A DNA stretch of 64,000 nucleotides, taken from positions 811,919-875,918 of the forward strand of contig DS990592.1 of NCBI GenBank assembly GCA_000155695.1, given 5' to 3'. Positions 18,668 to 25,125 of the stretch are shown piece by piece. The stretch's first letter is position 1, and each line of letters starts with the position of its first letter. A model generated the notes under the pieces. That model searched no databases and was not told the DNA's origin. It saw only the letters and a list, made by a program, of their open reading frames with translations. Source of the DNA: Verrucomicrobiia bacterium DG1235 (GTDB taxonomy: Bacteria > Verrucomicrobiota > Verrucomicrobiia > Opitutales > Opitutaceae). The position numbers were made by a program, and so were the translations under genes.

Positions 18668-19810
18668 CTCGTCATCTGTTTGGTGTGATTCTTGGTTGCT
18701 TTGCTCAGACATATACTCTTCGAAGCCTTTGTTTACGTGGAAAATAGCTCGATGCCTCATCTTGTCTCTATCTTCGAGGGAGGCTTCGACAATGGCTGCC
18801 CGACTGTCTTTTTCAATTTGGGTGAATTGCGACCAATCGACCTTAATGTCTTCAAACATTCTTAGTGAATATCTAGATCGATAAAAGGTACCATCTTCGT
18901 GGATCAAAAACGTTTCGTTTCTATAACCTTCACTTGAATTGGATTGTCTGATGTCGGTTATACCCAATTCTTTTAGAACACTATCCCAGTCTTTTTCGGA
19001 TAAGAGTAGATCTCTGAGATTTGAGGTGCGGAACGCTGATAAAAACGTAATAAGATGTCTGTATTGCAAAGCACCTCTTGCCGTATCTCGCAGGTTTGGG
19101 GTTGCGATTGATGCCATTACAACCGCCTTCAGGTCATCGATGCGCTCGGAAAAATCCAAGTACCTCTTCGACTCAATTGTTCTTTTTCTGTTTTCGGAAA
19201 GAATCCGTTGAAACAATTGCGACCACTGAGACAGAAGGTGCGATTTTATGTCTTCAAGTCTAGAAAACGAAGTAATGCTGTTGTTGCTAGTTCTGTGAGT
19301 CAGGAAGTTAATAAACTCGAAAATATATTTGGCTGACTCCTTCTTTTGAATAGACGGAAATTCAATTTCCTCCATGACCGTCGGCTTACTTTTGTTTTTC
19401 TCATATACATGGTGGTCGTGCAGGACTCGGTCATCCACAAAGGCATATACTGGTATCGATTGTTCTGCTGCCTTAAGAATTTCAAGCTGTGTGATCGAAA
19501 GCTTCTCTTTGCTGTCTAACAATTCTGGCTTTGAGGAGAGACTTCTCAGTGCATCGAAGTCGAATTCTTTGAGCAGTGCAGGGATTCCAGTTCCTCCAAA
19601 TCTCGAACCAATGATGAGCACCACCATATCGCAATTCGGAACTTCTTTTATACAGCTGTCGTGTGTATGAGAACGCGGGTCATAGAGAACGTCAGAGTAG
19701 TCACTCATCACTGGATCGTATCCGAGTGCAGTTATGAAGGGCCTGAGCTCAGAGCGAACGACATCTAAGTCGTAACAAGTCGAGGAGACGAAAATTCTTA
19801 ATTTTGCCAT
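18662..19810 (-). CDS. DUF4062-domain protein (cassette 2), candidate defence protein
   Basis: 382 residues. Residues 1-85 form a DUF4062 domain: IFVSSTCYDLDVVRSELRPF, ALGYDPVMSDY, then NCDMVVLIIGSRFGG. The domain is TIR-like in fold and is often found at the N-terminus of multi-domain signalling and STAND-type phage defence proteins. The remaining ~300 residues are helical and unrecognised; LSITQLEILKAAEQSIPVYAFVDDRVLHDH is a conserved continuation of the family. No membrane segment. The stop codon overlaps R'' of its attC. As a single-gene cassette it must act alone or with a host factor. A defensive role is inference from the family and the setting. Confidence 0.82.
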   Translation of the reverse strand: MAKLRIFVSSTCYDLDVVRSELRPFITALGYDPVMSDYSDVLYDPRSHTHDSCIKEVPNCDMVVLIIGSRFGGTGIPALLKEFDFDALRSLSSKPELLDSKEKLSITQLEILKAAEQSIPVYAFVDDRVLHDHHVYEKNKSKPTVMEEIEFPSIQKKESAKYIFEFINFLTHRTSNNSITSFSRLEDIKSHLLSQWSQLFQRILSENRKRTIESKRYLDFSERIDDLKAVVMASIATPNLRDTARGALQYRHLITFLSAFRTSNLRDLLLSEKDWDSVLKELGITDIRQSNSSEGYRNETFLIHEDGTFYRSRYSLRMFEDIKVDWSQFTQIEKDSRAAIVEASLEDRDKMRHRAIFHVNKGFEEYMSEQSNQESHQTDDEG

Positions 19811-19823
19811 AGTTCTTTTATTT

Positions 19824-19884
19824 GGCTAACGCCCAGCTCTCACGACGAGCGCTTGCGCTCGTTGTGAGAAGCGCTTTGTTCTGC
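19824..19884 (-). repeat. attC site of cassette 3 (61 bp)
   Basis: Minus strand: R'' GCAGAAC, CTTCTCACAACGAGCG, apex CGCAAGCG, CGCTCGTCGTGAGA, R' GTTAGCC. Its arms are nearly identical to those of the attC of cassette 2. The start of its own cassette (near 20659) is only a weak match to R'' because the next attC has a degenerate R' box. Confidence 0.86.
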
Positions 19885-19885
19885 T

Positions 19886-20647
19886 CTATTCTTCTTTAGA
19901 TTCAGGTGGTTCAGGAAGATTTATGGGTTCAGGAGGATCTTCCCTTTGGCTATTTGCTATAGATTCATATAGGAAATCTGGCTTCGGAAACTCCATTGGA
20001 GCTGGAGTAGGGGCATTATCTGCCGGTTCCGGTCCCTGGCTCGTTGTTTCTGCGGGTTGTGATGATTTTTCTGTGTCTTCGCTCATTTTGATCTTTATTG
20101 GGTTTTCGACTGTTATTTTTTGATTTTTTGAAGGGGTTTTGGCCTTGATAATTATATTGCATGGGAACGCTAATATAAGAATGGAAAGTCCAATGAATAC
20201 GTTTTTTATCGAATTACGATTAGTGTTGAGACGTCGTCTATTTACTTCCCTGTTGAAGTTCGCAGTTTCAGCATACTGTTTTTCTATGTTCTCAAGGAAC
20301 CCTATATCAAATGCTTCTTTGTCTTCGGCTGAGGATCGTCCTTTGGAGTAGTATTCTAAAAAATCGGTAGGCTTTCCTAATAGTTCATATTTATAGCCCT
20401 TGAAACAAATAGCGGTTGAGTATACGGATTTTAGGATGAAAAACCAAGCGAGAGCGAAGGGAACGTAGAAAAAGAGATGCCAAAGGATGAAGTAAGGGTT
20501 TTCTAATATTCGTAGATAGTAGACTGATATGCCGATTTGCATGGAATACAATGTGAGCCAAAAATTCAAATTGGCGTTTATTCTTTCCTTCGTAGCGTGT
20601 TCCTTTTCGTAAAGATCGCGGAAGAAGTCTGTAACCTTTTCTCTCAT
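19886..20647 (-). CDS. Integral membrane cassette protein with proline-rich tail (cassette 3)
   Basis: 253 residues, no family recognised. Two membrane segments lie close together (about 27-47, NFWLTLYSMQIGISVYY, and 54-74, FILWHLFFYVPFALAWFFIL) and a third at about 148-168 (NVFIGLSILILAFPCNIII). Between them is a soluble helical stretch rich in charged residues (EKQYAETANFNREVNRRR). The last ~75 residues are Pro/Glu-rich and probably disordered. The two-helix, soluble, one-helix layout resembles small membrane effectors found in defence systems, but no sequence match can be claimed. It is the single gene of its cassette and clearly AT-rich. Confidence 0.7.
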   Translation of the reverse strand: MREKVTDFFRDLYEKEHATKERINANLNFWLTLYSMQIGISVYYLRILENPYFILWHLFFYVPFALAWFFILKSVYSTAICFKGYKYELLGKPTDFLEYYSKGRSSAEDKEAFDIGFLENIEKQYAETANFNREVNRRRLNTNRNSIKNVFIGLSILILAFPCNIIIKAKTPSKNQKITVENPIKIKMSEDTEKSSQPAETTSQGPEPADNAPTPAPMEFPKPDFLYESIANSQREDPPEPINLPEPPESKEE

Positions 20648-20653
20648 TATTTA

Positions 20654-20725
20654 CAGAAAGTCGAGTGCATACGCGGAGGCTAGCGCGAAGCGTTGGCGGG
20701 AGTTGTATGGCACGACTGGTTAGCT
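20654..20725 (-). repeat. Divergent attC site of cassette 4 (~72 bp)
   Basis: Minus strand: R'' AGCTAAC, outer arm CAGTCGTGCCATAC pairing with GTATGCACTCGACT, and a longer apex (CTCCCGCCAACGCTTCGCGC...) unlike the shared apex of the other sites. The R' box is degenerate (about CTTTCTG). R'' is complementary, with one mismatch, to the cassette start GTTAGCC at 21654-21648. The stop codon of the cassette gene falls in R''. Confidence 0.7.
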
Positions 20726-21640
20726 TTTTTTGTTTTTAGCATTCTGTTTTTGAATTTTTCGGTTTTTCCGCCTTAATTTGTAGTCACTATAGATAGTGAA
20801 TATCCGGCCTAATATGCGATATGTGAACCAATTGACGTCCGTAGCCGATAATTTTTCTTTATTTCGATCTTGGAATAATTCGTTTCTCCATTCCTCAACA
20901 TCGTGTACAACTATATCTGTACTGTTTAAAATCCCTTCATCTGCTTTTTCTAGTAAATATAGTTCAAGACTCTCTTTAGATTCTAAACTTTCCTTTGTTA
21001 GCCTGAACTTGCGAAGCTTTCGAATTTCGTAGTCTCGTGGGTAAATCGGGATTATTTCTTCTTTGCCGGTTCCGGATTTGAACTCGACTATAAACTTTGT
21101 GTTCGATCCATAAGACTTATCCTTGTGATTAAGACGTCTTGGATATACTATAGTGGTGAGATGGTTTTTGAAATAATCGGCTACTGGGATCCATCTTTTA
21201 ATCCACTCATTCACTACGTATTTGCCTTCGGAAGTAGAAAGTACTAACTTTGGAAGTCGTTTTCGAGAATCGAACATTCCATTCAAGTCAATTGAATTAG
21301 TGCCAACGCTATAAAACTCGACTGGACCGTATTCCTTCGAAAAAGCACTGAATGGTTCAAGAACCAAAGGAGGATCGAACTCTTCAATTCTTATGTAGTA
21401 GTTTCTGCCAACTAGGAGATATATCTCAAAAACAACAGTCGATCGATCCTTGAGGTTTTCGATCGTTACGCTACTCACGTATTTGTCGTCACAAGCGACA
21501 CTGGAAGTTGTCGTGTACTGTCCTCTGATGTTGGATCCGGATTTAAGCCAATAGGTCTTAATCGTATAGACTAGAGCAATCACAGAAATGACTAGGGCAA
21601 CCGTAGAGTTCAAGACTGTGCTTAGTTTATCTGGGTCCAT
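20720..21640 (-). CDS. Membrane-anchored cassette protein of unknown function (cassette 4)
   Basis: 306 residues, no family recognised. One N-terminal membrane anchor at about 7-27 (STVLNSTVALVISVIALVYTI), followed by a beta-rich soluble domain (SSVTIENLKDRSTVVFEIYLL, YYIRIEEFDPPLVLEPFSAF) and then a basic helical C-terminus (RILGRIFTIYSDYKLRRKNRK). The segment after the anchor resembles the regulatory/sensor portion of small membrane proteins seen in cassette arrays, but that is an impression only. The gene stands alone between two attC sites. Confidence 0.68.
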   Translation of the reverse strand: MDPDKLSTVLNSTVALVISVIALVYTIKTYWLKSGSNIRGQYTTTSSVACDDKYVSSVTIENLKDRSTVVFEIYLLVGRNYYIRIEEFDPPLVLEPFSAFSKEYGPVEFYSVGTNSIDLNGMFDSRKRLPKLVLSTSEGKYVVNEWIKRWIPVADYFKNHLTTIVYPRRLNHKDKSYGSNTKFIVEFKSGTGKEEIIPIYPRDYEIRKLRKFRLTKESLESKESLELYLLEKADEGILNSTDIVVHDVEEWRNELFQDRNKEKLSATDVNWFTYRILGRIFTIYSDYKLRRKNRKIQKQNAKNKKS

Positions 21641-21647
21641 AATTTTT

Positions 21648-21708
21648 GGCTAACGCCAAGCTCAGACGACGAGCGCTTGCGCTCGTTGTCTGCGGCGCCT
21701 TGTTCGCC
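21648..21708 (-). repeat. attC site of cassette 5 (61 bp)
   Basis: Minus strand: R'' GGCGAAC, GCAGACAACGAGCG, apex CGCAAGCG, CGCTCGTCGTCTGA, R' GTTAGCC. R'' is the exact complement of the cassette start GTTCGCC (22505-22499), a covariation away from the GTTAGCC found at neighbouring sites. Confidence 0.88.
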
Positions 21709-21714
21709 TCGTGT

Positions 21715-22488
21715 TTATTGACACACTCTTCCTTTCGTGGTGCCGTTGTAGCCTAGACCTCGTATGTACTTCGGAAATGCTTCTTGGTATTCTTCAGTAA
21801 ATCGTGTGACAAGGAATTCAATGTCTTCGATTACGTAAGATATCAAAGATTTACTTTTTATATGTAAACGATTCAGACTTACCTTGGCTCTATCGCAATT
21901 ATGGATACAGTCGTGCCTTCTCTGGAAGATGTATTGGAATCTTTCTTCGAATTTTTTCTTCGATTCTTTTCTCGCTTTGTCTTTGGCTTTTGGCGTGAGT
22001 CTTCGGTAATCGGTTTTTGTAATTCCAAATAGTCTATGCTTCCAATCCTTATGAAGGATCCAAGCATCAAAGGATTTTTCTCCGAACAGCTTGTCAGAAT
22101 CACAGAAATACTGATTAAAGTGCTTCCGGACGGTTTCTAGGTCCAATACGCTTTCATTTTCAATAAGATCTCTTGCTGCCATTCGCCAGCCCCAACTTCC
22201 TGTTGTAACTCCTCGAATGACTGCCGCAACTGGGATCTTAAGACTCAGGAGTCTTTTGGATGTTACTATTGCTGGTTCGATGTGTTTGGCTTGGAGGGAT
22301 CTTGCCACTGCATCTGCGTATGCATCGCAAAAGAACGCATCTGCTGCTCCGACTGAAAGCATCCACGACGATCTGATAATATCATCCCGAAGAGTCCCTT
22401 CGGAAATGGCGAACGCATGCTCAAGTAATGCCCTTGATCTGGCGAGATCTTCGTCGAAGTGCTTTTTGGCTGTGGATGCAATTGGCAT
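21715..22488 (-). CDS. HEPN-domain protein, predicted RNase (cassette 5)
   Basis: 257 residues resembling the RiboL-PSP-HEPN family. The N-terminal helices (SRALLEHAFAI, SSWMLSVGAADAFFCDAYAD) match the first half of that fold. The catalytic HEPN motif R-x4-H is visible in QRRHDCIHNCDR near residue 200, preceded by a Lys/Arg-rich helix. HEPN proteins of this type cut RNA and act as toxins or abortive-infection effectors; some pair with an antitoxin, which is not visible in this cassette. Soluble, no signal peptide. Assignment to HEPN is moderately sure; a defence role is inference from the family and the cassette setting. Confidence 0.75.
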   Translation of the reverse strand: MPIASTAKKHFDEDLARSRALLEHAFAISEGTLRDDIIRSSWMLSVGAADAFFCDAYADAVARSLQAKHIEPAIVTSKRLLSLKIPVAAVIRGVTTGSWGWRMAARDLIENESVLDLETVRKHFNQYFCDSDKLFGEKSFDAWILHKDWKHRLFGITKTDYRRLTPKAKDKARKESKKKFEERFQYIFQRRHDCIHNCDRAKVSLNRLHIKSKSLISYVIEDIEFLVTRFTEEYQEAFPKYIRGLGYNGTTKGRVCQ

Positions 22489-22498
22489 ATTCCATTTT

Positions 22499-22559
22499 GG
22501 CGAACGCCAAGTTCAGGCGACGAGCGCTTGCGCTCGTTGTCTGGAACGATTTGTTAGGG
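22499..22559 (-). repeat. attC site of cassette 6 (61 bp)
   Basis: Minus strand: R'' CCCTAAC, CCAGACAACGAGCG, apex CGCAAGCG, CGCTCGTCGCCTGA, R' GTTCGCC. R'' is complementary with one mismatch to the cassette start GTTAGGA (23376-23370). Confidence 0.86.
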
Positions 22560-22564
22560 TCTTG

Positions 22565-23362
22565 TTATTTTTTAGTGTCTGCTGGTGTTAAACGATTCGG
22601 TTTTTTGTCCCAGTCGAGGTATATGATTTCATCGACGAATTCTTTCGTTTTGAATTCATCTTTAGAAACCTCAAACTGTTTACCGTTTTCTAAGAGCTTT
22701 GCCCTTCTCTTGACTCCAGCTGGGTCGTAGTAGGCGATGAAGTCGATAGGATCGTAGTCTGAAGAAAAAACACCATTTCCTCCATGTACAAATTTACCAT
22801 TTTTAAAAATAAAGGAATAACGTACATCCTCGGGGTGGCCAGCGTCTAGACTAACGTAGGTTAGGTAATTAGCAGGAATCCCGGGGGTGTAATTTCTTAT
22901 GCTTTGATTCGTGTTTCTTATGTTAGTTGGAGTAGGGTTTAATTGTGATTCAATTTTCGAGATCTTGGTTTGTATTGTTTCAAGCTGAGTTGTCGTTAGT
23001 TTCTCACTACTTGCTTGCTTCATTAATTTCTGTTTTTCCATTTCTTTTAGGTCGTACTCAGCCTGCACGAGCGTAAAATAATCTCTCCATCTGTCTCTTA
23101 GTGTTTCTGATCTGGTTACTGTTTTGAAGTATTCCGCAAATCTTTTTCGAGGTCCAATTTCATCTTCTAGAGCGTATTCTATATATTTGGAAATAAGCTC
23201 TTGTTCCTCGATCTCAATTTGCCTCGATTGAACTTCTCGATTTATTTCTATTTCTCTGTGTTGTATTTCTCGATTCACGAAAATGCTAATGGCTGAAAGA
23301 CCAAGGGTCCCTAGAAGGAATTTGTAGAAACCTATCCAAATTTTTAGTTTTTCATTATTCAT
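22565..23362 (-). CDS. Membrane-anchored coiled-coil cassette protein (cassette 6)
   Basis: 265 residues, unrecognised. A short N-terminal membrane anchor (about 9-29, IGFYKFLLGTLGLSAISIFV) is followed by a striking Glu/Arg/Gln heptad stretch (NREIQHREIEINREVQ) and further helices up to about residue 150, suggesting a coiled coil. The C-terminal ~100 residues are beta-rich (NYLTYVSLDAGHPEDVRYSFIF, FIAYYDPAGVKRRAKLL) and may be a small sensor or carbohydrate-type domain. Single gene in the cassette, AT-rich. The anchor plus coiled coil plus soluble head layout fits a sensor or effector, but nothing specific can be assigned. Confidence 0.7.
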   Translation of the reverse strand: MNNEKLKIWIGFYKFLLGTLGLSAISIFVNREIQHREIEINREVQSRQIEIEEQELISKYIEYALEDEIGPRKRFAEYFKTVTRSETLRDRWRDYFTLVQAEYDLKEMEKQKLMKQASSEKLTTTQLETIQTKISKIESQLNPTPTNIRNTNQSIRNYTPGIPANYLTYVSLDAGHPEDVRYSFIFKNGKFVHGGNGVFSSDYDPIDFIAYYDPAGVKRRAKLLENGKQFEVSKDEFKTKEFVDEIIYLDWDKKPNRLTPADTKK

Positions 23363-23369
23363 AATCTTC

Positions 23370-23429
23370 TCCTAACGCTAAGGTGATACGCGGCGACTTG
23401 TCGCCGTTGTATCGACCGCCTTGATATGC
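23370..23429 (-). repeat. attC site of cassette 7 (60 bp), atypical core
   Basis: Minus strand: R'' GCATATC, GGTCGATACAACGGCGAC, short apex AAG, GTCGCCGCGTATCACC, R' GTTAGGA. R'' is the exact complement of the cassette start GATATGC (23793-23787), so the core of this cassette keeps the G but not the usual TT. The apex sequence differs from that of the other five standard sites. Confidence 0.82.
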
Positions 23430-23779
23430 TTTTTCTTTTTTTGTTCTTTCAGGTGGTTCTTGAAGTGCCAAAGCCATCGGAAAAAGAAAGTGAACGTGAC
23501 TATCGAAACGGTGATCAAAATCCCTGCTCCTCTTCTTTTAATCATACTTCTGTCCGAGAAGAAGTAGTCGTAGTCGATCCCAAGAAAAAGTGCCTCCACG
23601 TAAGAAGTCGGTCTTTCGTTTACGCTAACTACGATGACAGCGGAAAGTAGTATCCAGAAAGTTGCTATCGAAACGGCCTGCCACGGATACCGCGGGTTCG
23701 GCTTCTCGTCGTTCCACCAGCCGATGGATATAATGAAACCGATGCCTAAGCAAATAGCGTGGATTTCAAGGTTACTCAT
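23378..23779 (-). CDS. Small three-helix membrane protein (cassette 7, first of the block)
   Basis: 133 residues, unrecognised. Membrane segments at about 4-21 (LEIHAICLGIGFIISIGW), 34-53 (AVSIATFWILLSAVIVVSVN) and 85-103 (GILITVSIVTFTFFFRWLW), then a Lys-rich tail. The last 18 codons are encoded by the attC palindrome itself, so the native C-terminus is created by the recombination site; a shorter original protein is possible. It lies next to the 220-bp repeat and would be the most recently acquired, best expressed cassette if that repeat acts as the recombination platform (inference). Confidence 0.65.
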   Translation of the reverse strand: MSNLEIHAICLGIGFIISIGWWNDEKPNPRYPWQAVSIATFWILLSAVIVVSVNERPTSYVEALFLGIDYDYFFSDRSMIKRRGAGILITVSIVTFTFFFRWLWHFKNHLKEQKKKKHIKAVDTTATSRRVSP

Positions 23780-23793
23780 TAGTTCTGCATATC

Positions 23794-24020
23794 AGTATTA
23801 ATACATGTAACTGAGTTGGTTCTTGTCGCTGGCGCTCGGTACGCTTTTTGGGGGATTCCGGTGGTTTTGCGAAACTCGACGTATATTTGAGGCATGGCGA
23901 CGCTGAAGACACTTGCGCACTGATACGGAGTGTCAATGCGTCAAAACACGTGAAGAAATTTACTCAGACCTGTAATTGTCGTCATTTCACGTCATTTCAC
24001 GTCATTTGCCGTCACTCGGC
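23794..24020. repeat. 220-bp direct repeat, copy 2, with 10-bp tandem units at its end
   Basis: Matches 17360-17580: AGTATTAATACATGTAACTG, GCGCTCGGTACGC, then the shared GACGTATATTTGAGGCATGG and GATACGGAGTGTCAATGCG. Near its right end it carries three head-to-tail units of GTCATTTCAC/GTCATTTGCC plus a partial fourth (23981-24015); copy 1 has only one such unit. Iteron-like units next to a viral remnant suggest a replication or packaging signal, which is inference. Confidence 0.85.
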
Positions 24021-24063
24021 ACACGTTGACGGTTTGGGAATCCAGCCGGAATCTGGATTCCTC

Positions 24064-24186
24064 ATGATTAAATCACCGAAACTCAAAAAGTTCGCGTTTT
24101 ACGCCCTCATTTTTGCCGCCGGGATGATCGCAAATCGTCCTGTTCGCCAAAATGTTCCCGGCGCGAATCGCCTTCCTGAACTCTAA
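24064..24186 (+). CDS. 40-residue single-span membrane peptide of the viral remnant
   Basis: Starts MIKSPKLKKFAFYALIFAAG: a basic N-terminus, one hydrophobic helix (about 10-22) and a polar tail ending NRLPEL. Small one-span proteins of this type are usual in filamentous and membrane-containing tailless phages. The frame is open upstream into the repeat (to 23848), but the part before this ATG does not look coding. It is followed after 12 bp by the fragment at 24199. Real expression is uncertain. Confidence 0.45.
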   Translation: MIKSPKLKKFAFYALIFAAGMIANRPVRQNVPGANRLPEL

Positions 24187-24198
24187 CCCGGAAACGAT

Positions 24199-24366
24199 AT
24201 GCCTTATCCTGCAATCGCACGCCGCAACACTCCTCTTTCGGGTATCGAAGGCGTTTCCGCCGGGGGTAATCTCATTCCTCACCAACGATCATACCAGAAG
24301 AGTCTGGAGAGCTTCCAATCAACTTCAGCCATACAGGCTCCCCTCCTCTGCTTTTGTATTACGTAG
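24199..24366 (+). pseudogene. Possible N-terminal fragment of a viral capsid-type protein
   Basis: A 55-codon frame beginning MPYPAIARRNTPLSGIEG and continuing VSAGG...RSYQKSLESF before losing coding character. The pattern of a short leader, then G-V-S/A-A-G and a Y/H-x-I/L-L strand recalls the N-termini of double-jelly-roll major capsid proteins, and the position after a small membrane peptide and downstream of a packaging ATPase fits such phages. Only about 40 residues remain, so this is a hypothesis to be tested by profile search. Confidence 0.3.
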
Positions 24367-24508
24367 CTCAAGCTTCTGCTTTCTAGAAAGAGCGGTAATT
24401 TCTGGGACGAATGAGCGTCCTAGTGGCGCTTCGGGCTGCTTTATCCTCGAAAACGAATATGATTAGTCTTAGTTATTCCAGATTGTGAGCAAAGGAATCC
24501 TAGCTGTT

Positions 24509-24940
24509 ATGCGCTCCATTCGATCTTTCTTGGTAATCATTGCCGTGGCCAGTTTCGTGGTCGCTTGCGAGTCCACGAAGTCGAAGCCGCATGCCCCTGG
24601 AGTTGAGCTGAGCTGGAAGGACAATTCAGACAATGAGGAGGGCTTCTACATCTGGCGGAGCGAAGAGGATGACCAGAATTTCGTAAAGCTAAAGAAGCAC
24701 GCCGGCAAAAACGAAACTCACTATATCGACAAGATTGAATACGGCGTTCTGTATTACTACAAAGTAAACGCTTTCAATCAATTTGGCGAAAGCGGATTCA
24801 CCAACACGGTTGCCTACCGAAAAGAGAAACCGAGTCCGCAAGAGCCAGGCGAAGAGAAGGAAGCCGTGTCACAAGCCGCTGAATCTCATGACAGCCAGAT
24901 CCTAGCCGGTTTAACGCTGCGCGAGCTTGACGTACGATAG
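24509..24940 (+). CDS. Small lipoprotein with a fibronectin type III-like domain
   Basis: 143 residues from the ATG at 24509, which is preceded by AAAGGA; a GTG at 24485 in frame lacks a ribosome binding site. Residues 1-20 are a lipoprotein signal with lipobox FVVAC (lipidated Cys near 20). The mature part contains one FN3-type beta sandwich (VELSWKDNSDNEEGFYIWRS, YYYKVNAFNQFGESGFTN) and an acidic, probably disordered tail. FN3 domains of bacteria usually mediate surface or carbohydrate contacts. It stands alone just outside the accessory island; base composition is like the chromosome. Confidence 0.75.
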   Translation: MRSIRSFLVIIAVASFVVACESTKSKPHAPGVELSWKDNSDNEEGFYIWRSEEDDQNFVKLKKHAGKNETHYIDKIEYGVLYYYKVNAFNQFGESGFTNTVAYRKEKPSPQEPGEEKEAVSQAAESHDSQILAGLTLRELDVR

Positions 24941-25050
24941 CCAGCTCTGCGGAAACCGTGGTTAAAATTCCACTACAGGCCAGGCAATCATCAGCGAGCA
25001 ATTGGTACTCTTTGCGTATTTTCGTGCCTCCTGTTAGCTAGAACAACGTT

Positions 25051-25120
25051 GCAGGATCAGGCTAGTGGAAATTAGTTGGCCACGAAGAGGCGCGAAAAGT
25101 CACGAAGATCGAGGAGGCAG
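25051..25120. repeat. 70-bp direct repeat, copy A
   Basis: GCAGGATCAGGCTAGTGGAA through CCACGAAGAGGCGCGAAAAG to GAGGAGGCAG. The copy at 25792 differs at only a few positions. The two copies flank the DinB-like gene in direct orientation. The CCACGAAGAGGC... part belongs to a class of short dispersed repeats common in Verrucomicrobia genomes. Confidence 0.8.
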
Positions 25121-25125
25121 ATTAA

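Larger units (their letters stand above)
16519..23793 (-). mobile_element. Integron-type gene cassette array (attC cluster without integrase), two blocks
   Basis: Seven cassettes, all transcribed leftward: one at 16525-17358 and six at 18613-23792. Each has one gene followed by an attC palindrome. In each cassette the R'' box is complementary to the first seven bases of its own cassette: GGCCAAC/GTTGGCC, GGCTAAC/GTTAGCC, GGCGAAC/GTTCGCC and GCATATC/GATATGC are exact, AGCTAAC/GTTAGCC and CCCTAAC/GTTAGGA have one mismatch, and GCAGAAC/TTTCTGT is weaker. This relation is required of excised, circularised integron cassettes. Five attC sites share the same hairpin apex CGAGCGCAAGCGCTCG. No tyrosine recombinase gene is in the window, so the integrase must be elsewhere in the genome or lost. 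Confidence 0.88.
16306..24366. mobile_element. Remnant of a small (tailless-type?) phage element, two partial tandem copies split by integron cassettes
   Basis: Seen directly: the last ~70 codons of a packaging-type ATPase occur at 16306-16524 and again as the end of a longer, frameshifted copy at 17996-18612. A ~220-bp non-coding segment occurs at 17360-17580 and again at 23794-24020. If the cassette blocks are removed, each copy reads ATPase end - 220-bp repeat. Copy 1 lacks most of the ATPase; copy 2 continues after the repeat into a 40-residue membrane peptide and a 55-residue fragment. A viral origin is inferred from the ATPase and from the small gene sizes. No integrase or replication gene is present. 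Confidence 0.6.

Noticed and set aside
16519-23429. Regularly repeated palindromes as a CRISPR array
   Set aside because: The repeats are 800-1200 bp apart with a gene between each pair, and their outer boxes change in step with each cassette. This fits attC sites and not CRISPR repeats.
16519-23429. The palindromes as ordinary intrinsic terminators
   Set aside because: No T run follows, several overlap the stop codons, and the R''/cassette-start complementarity has no role in termination.
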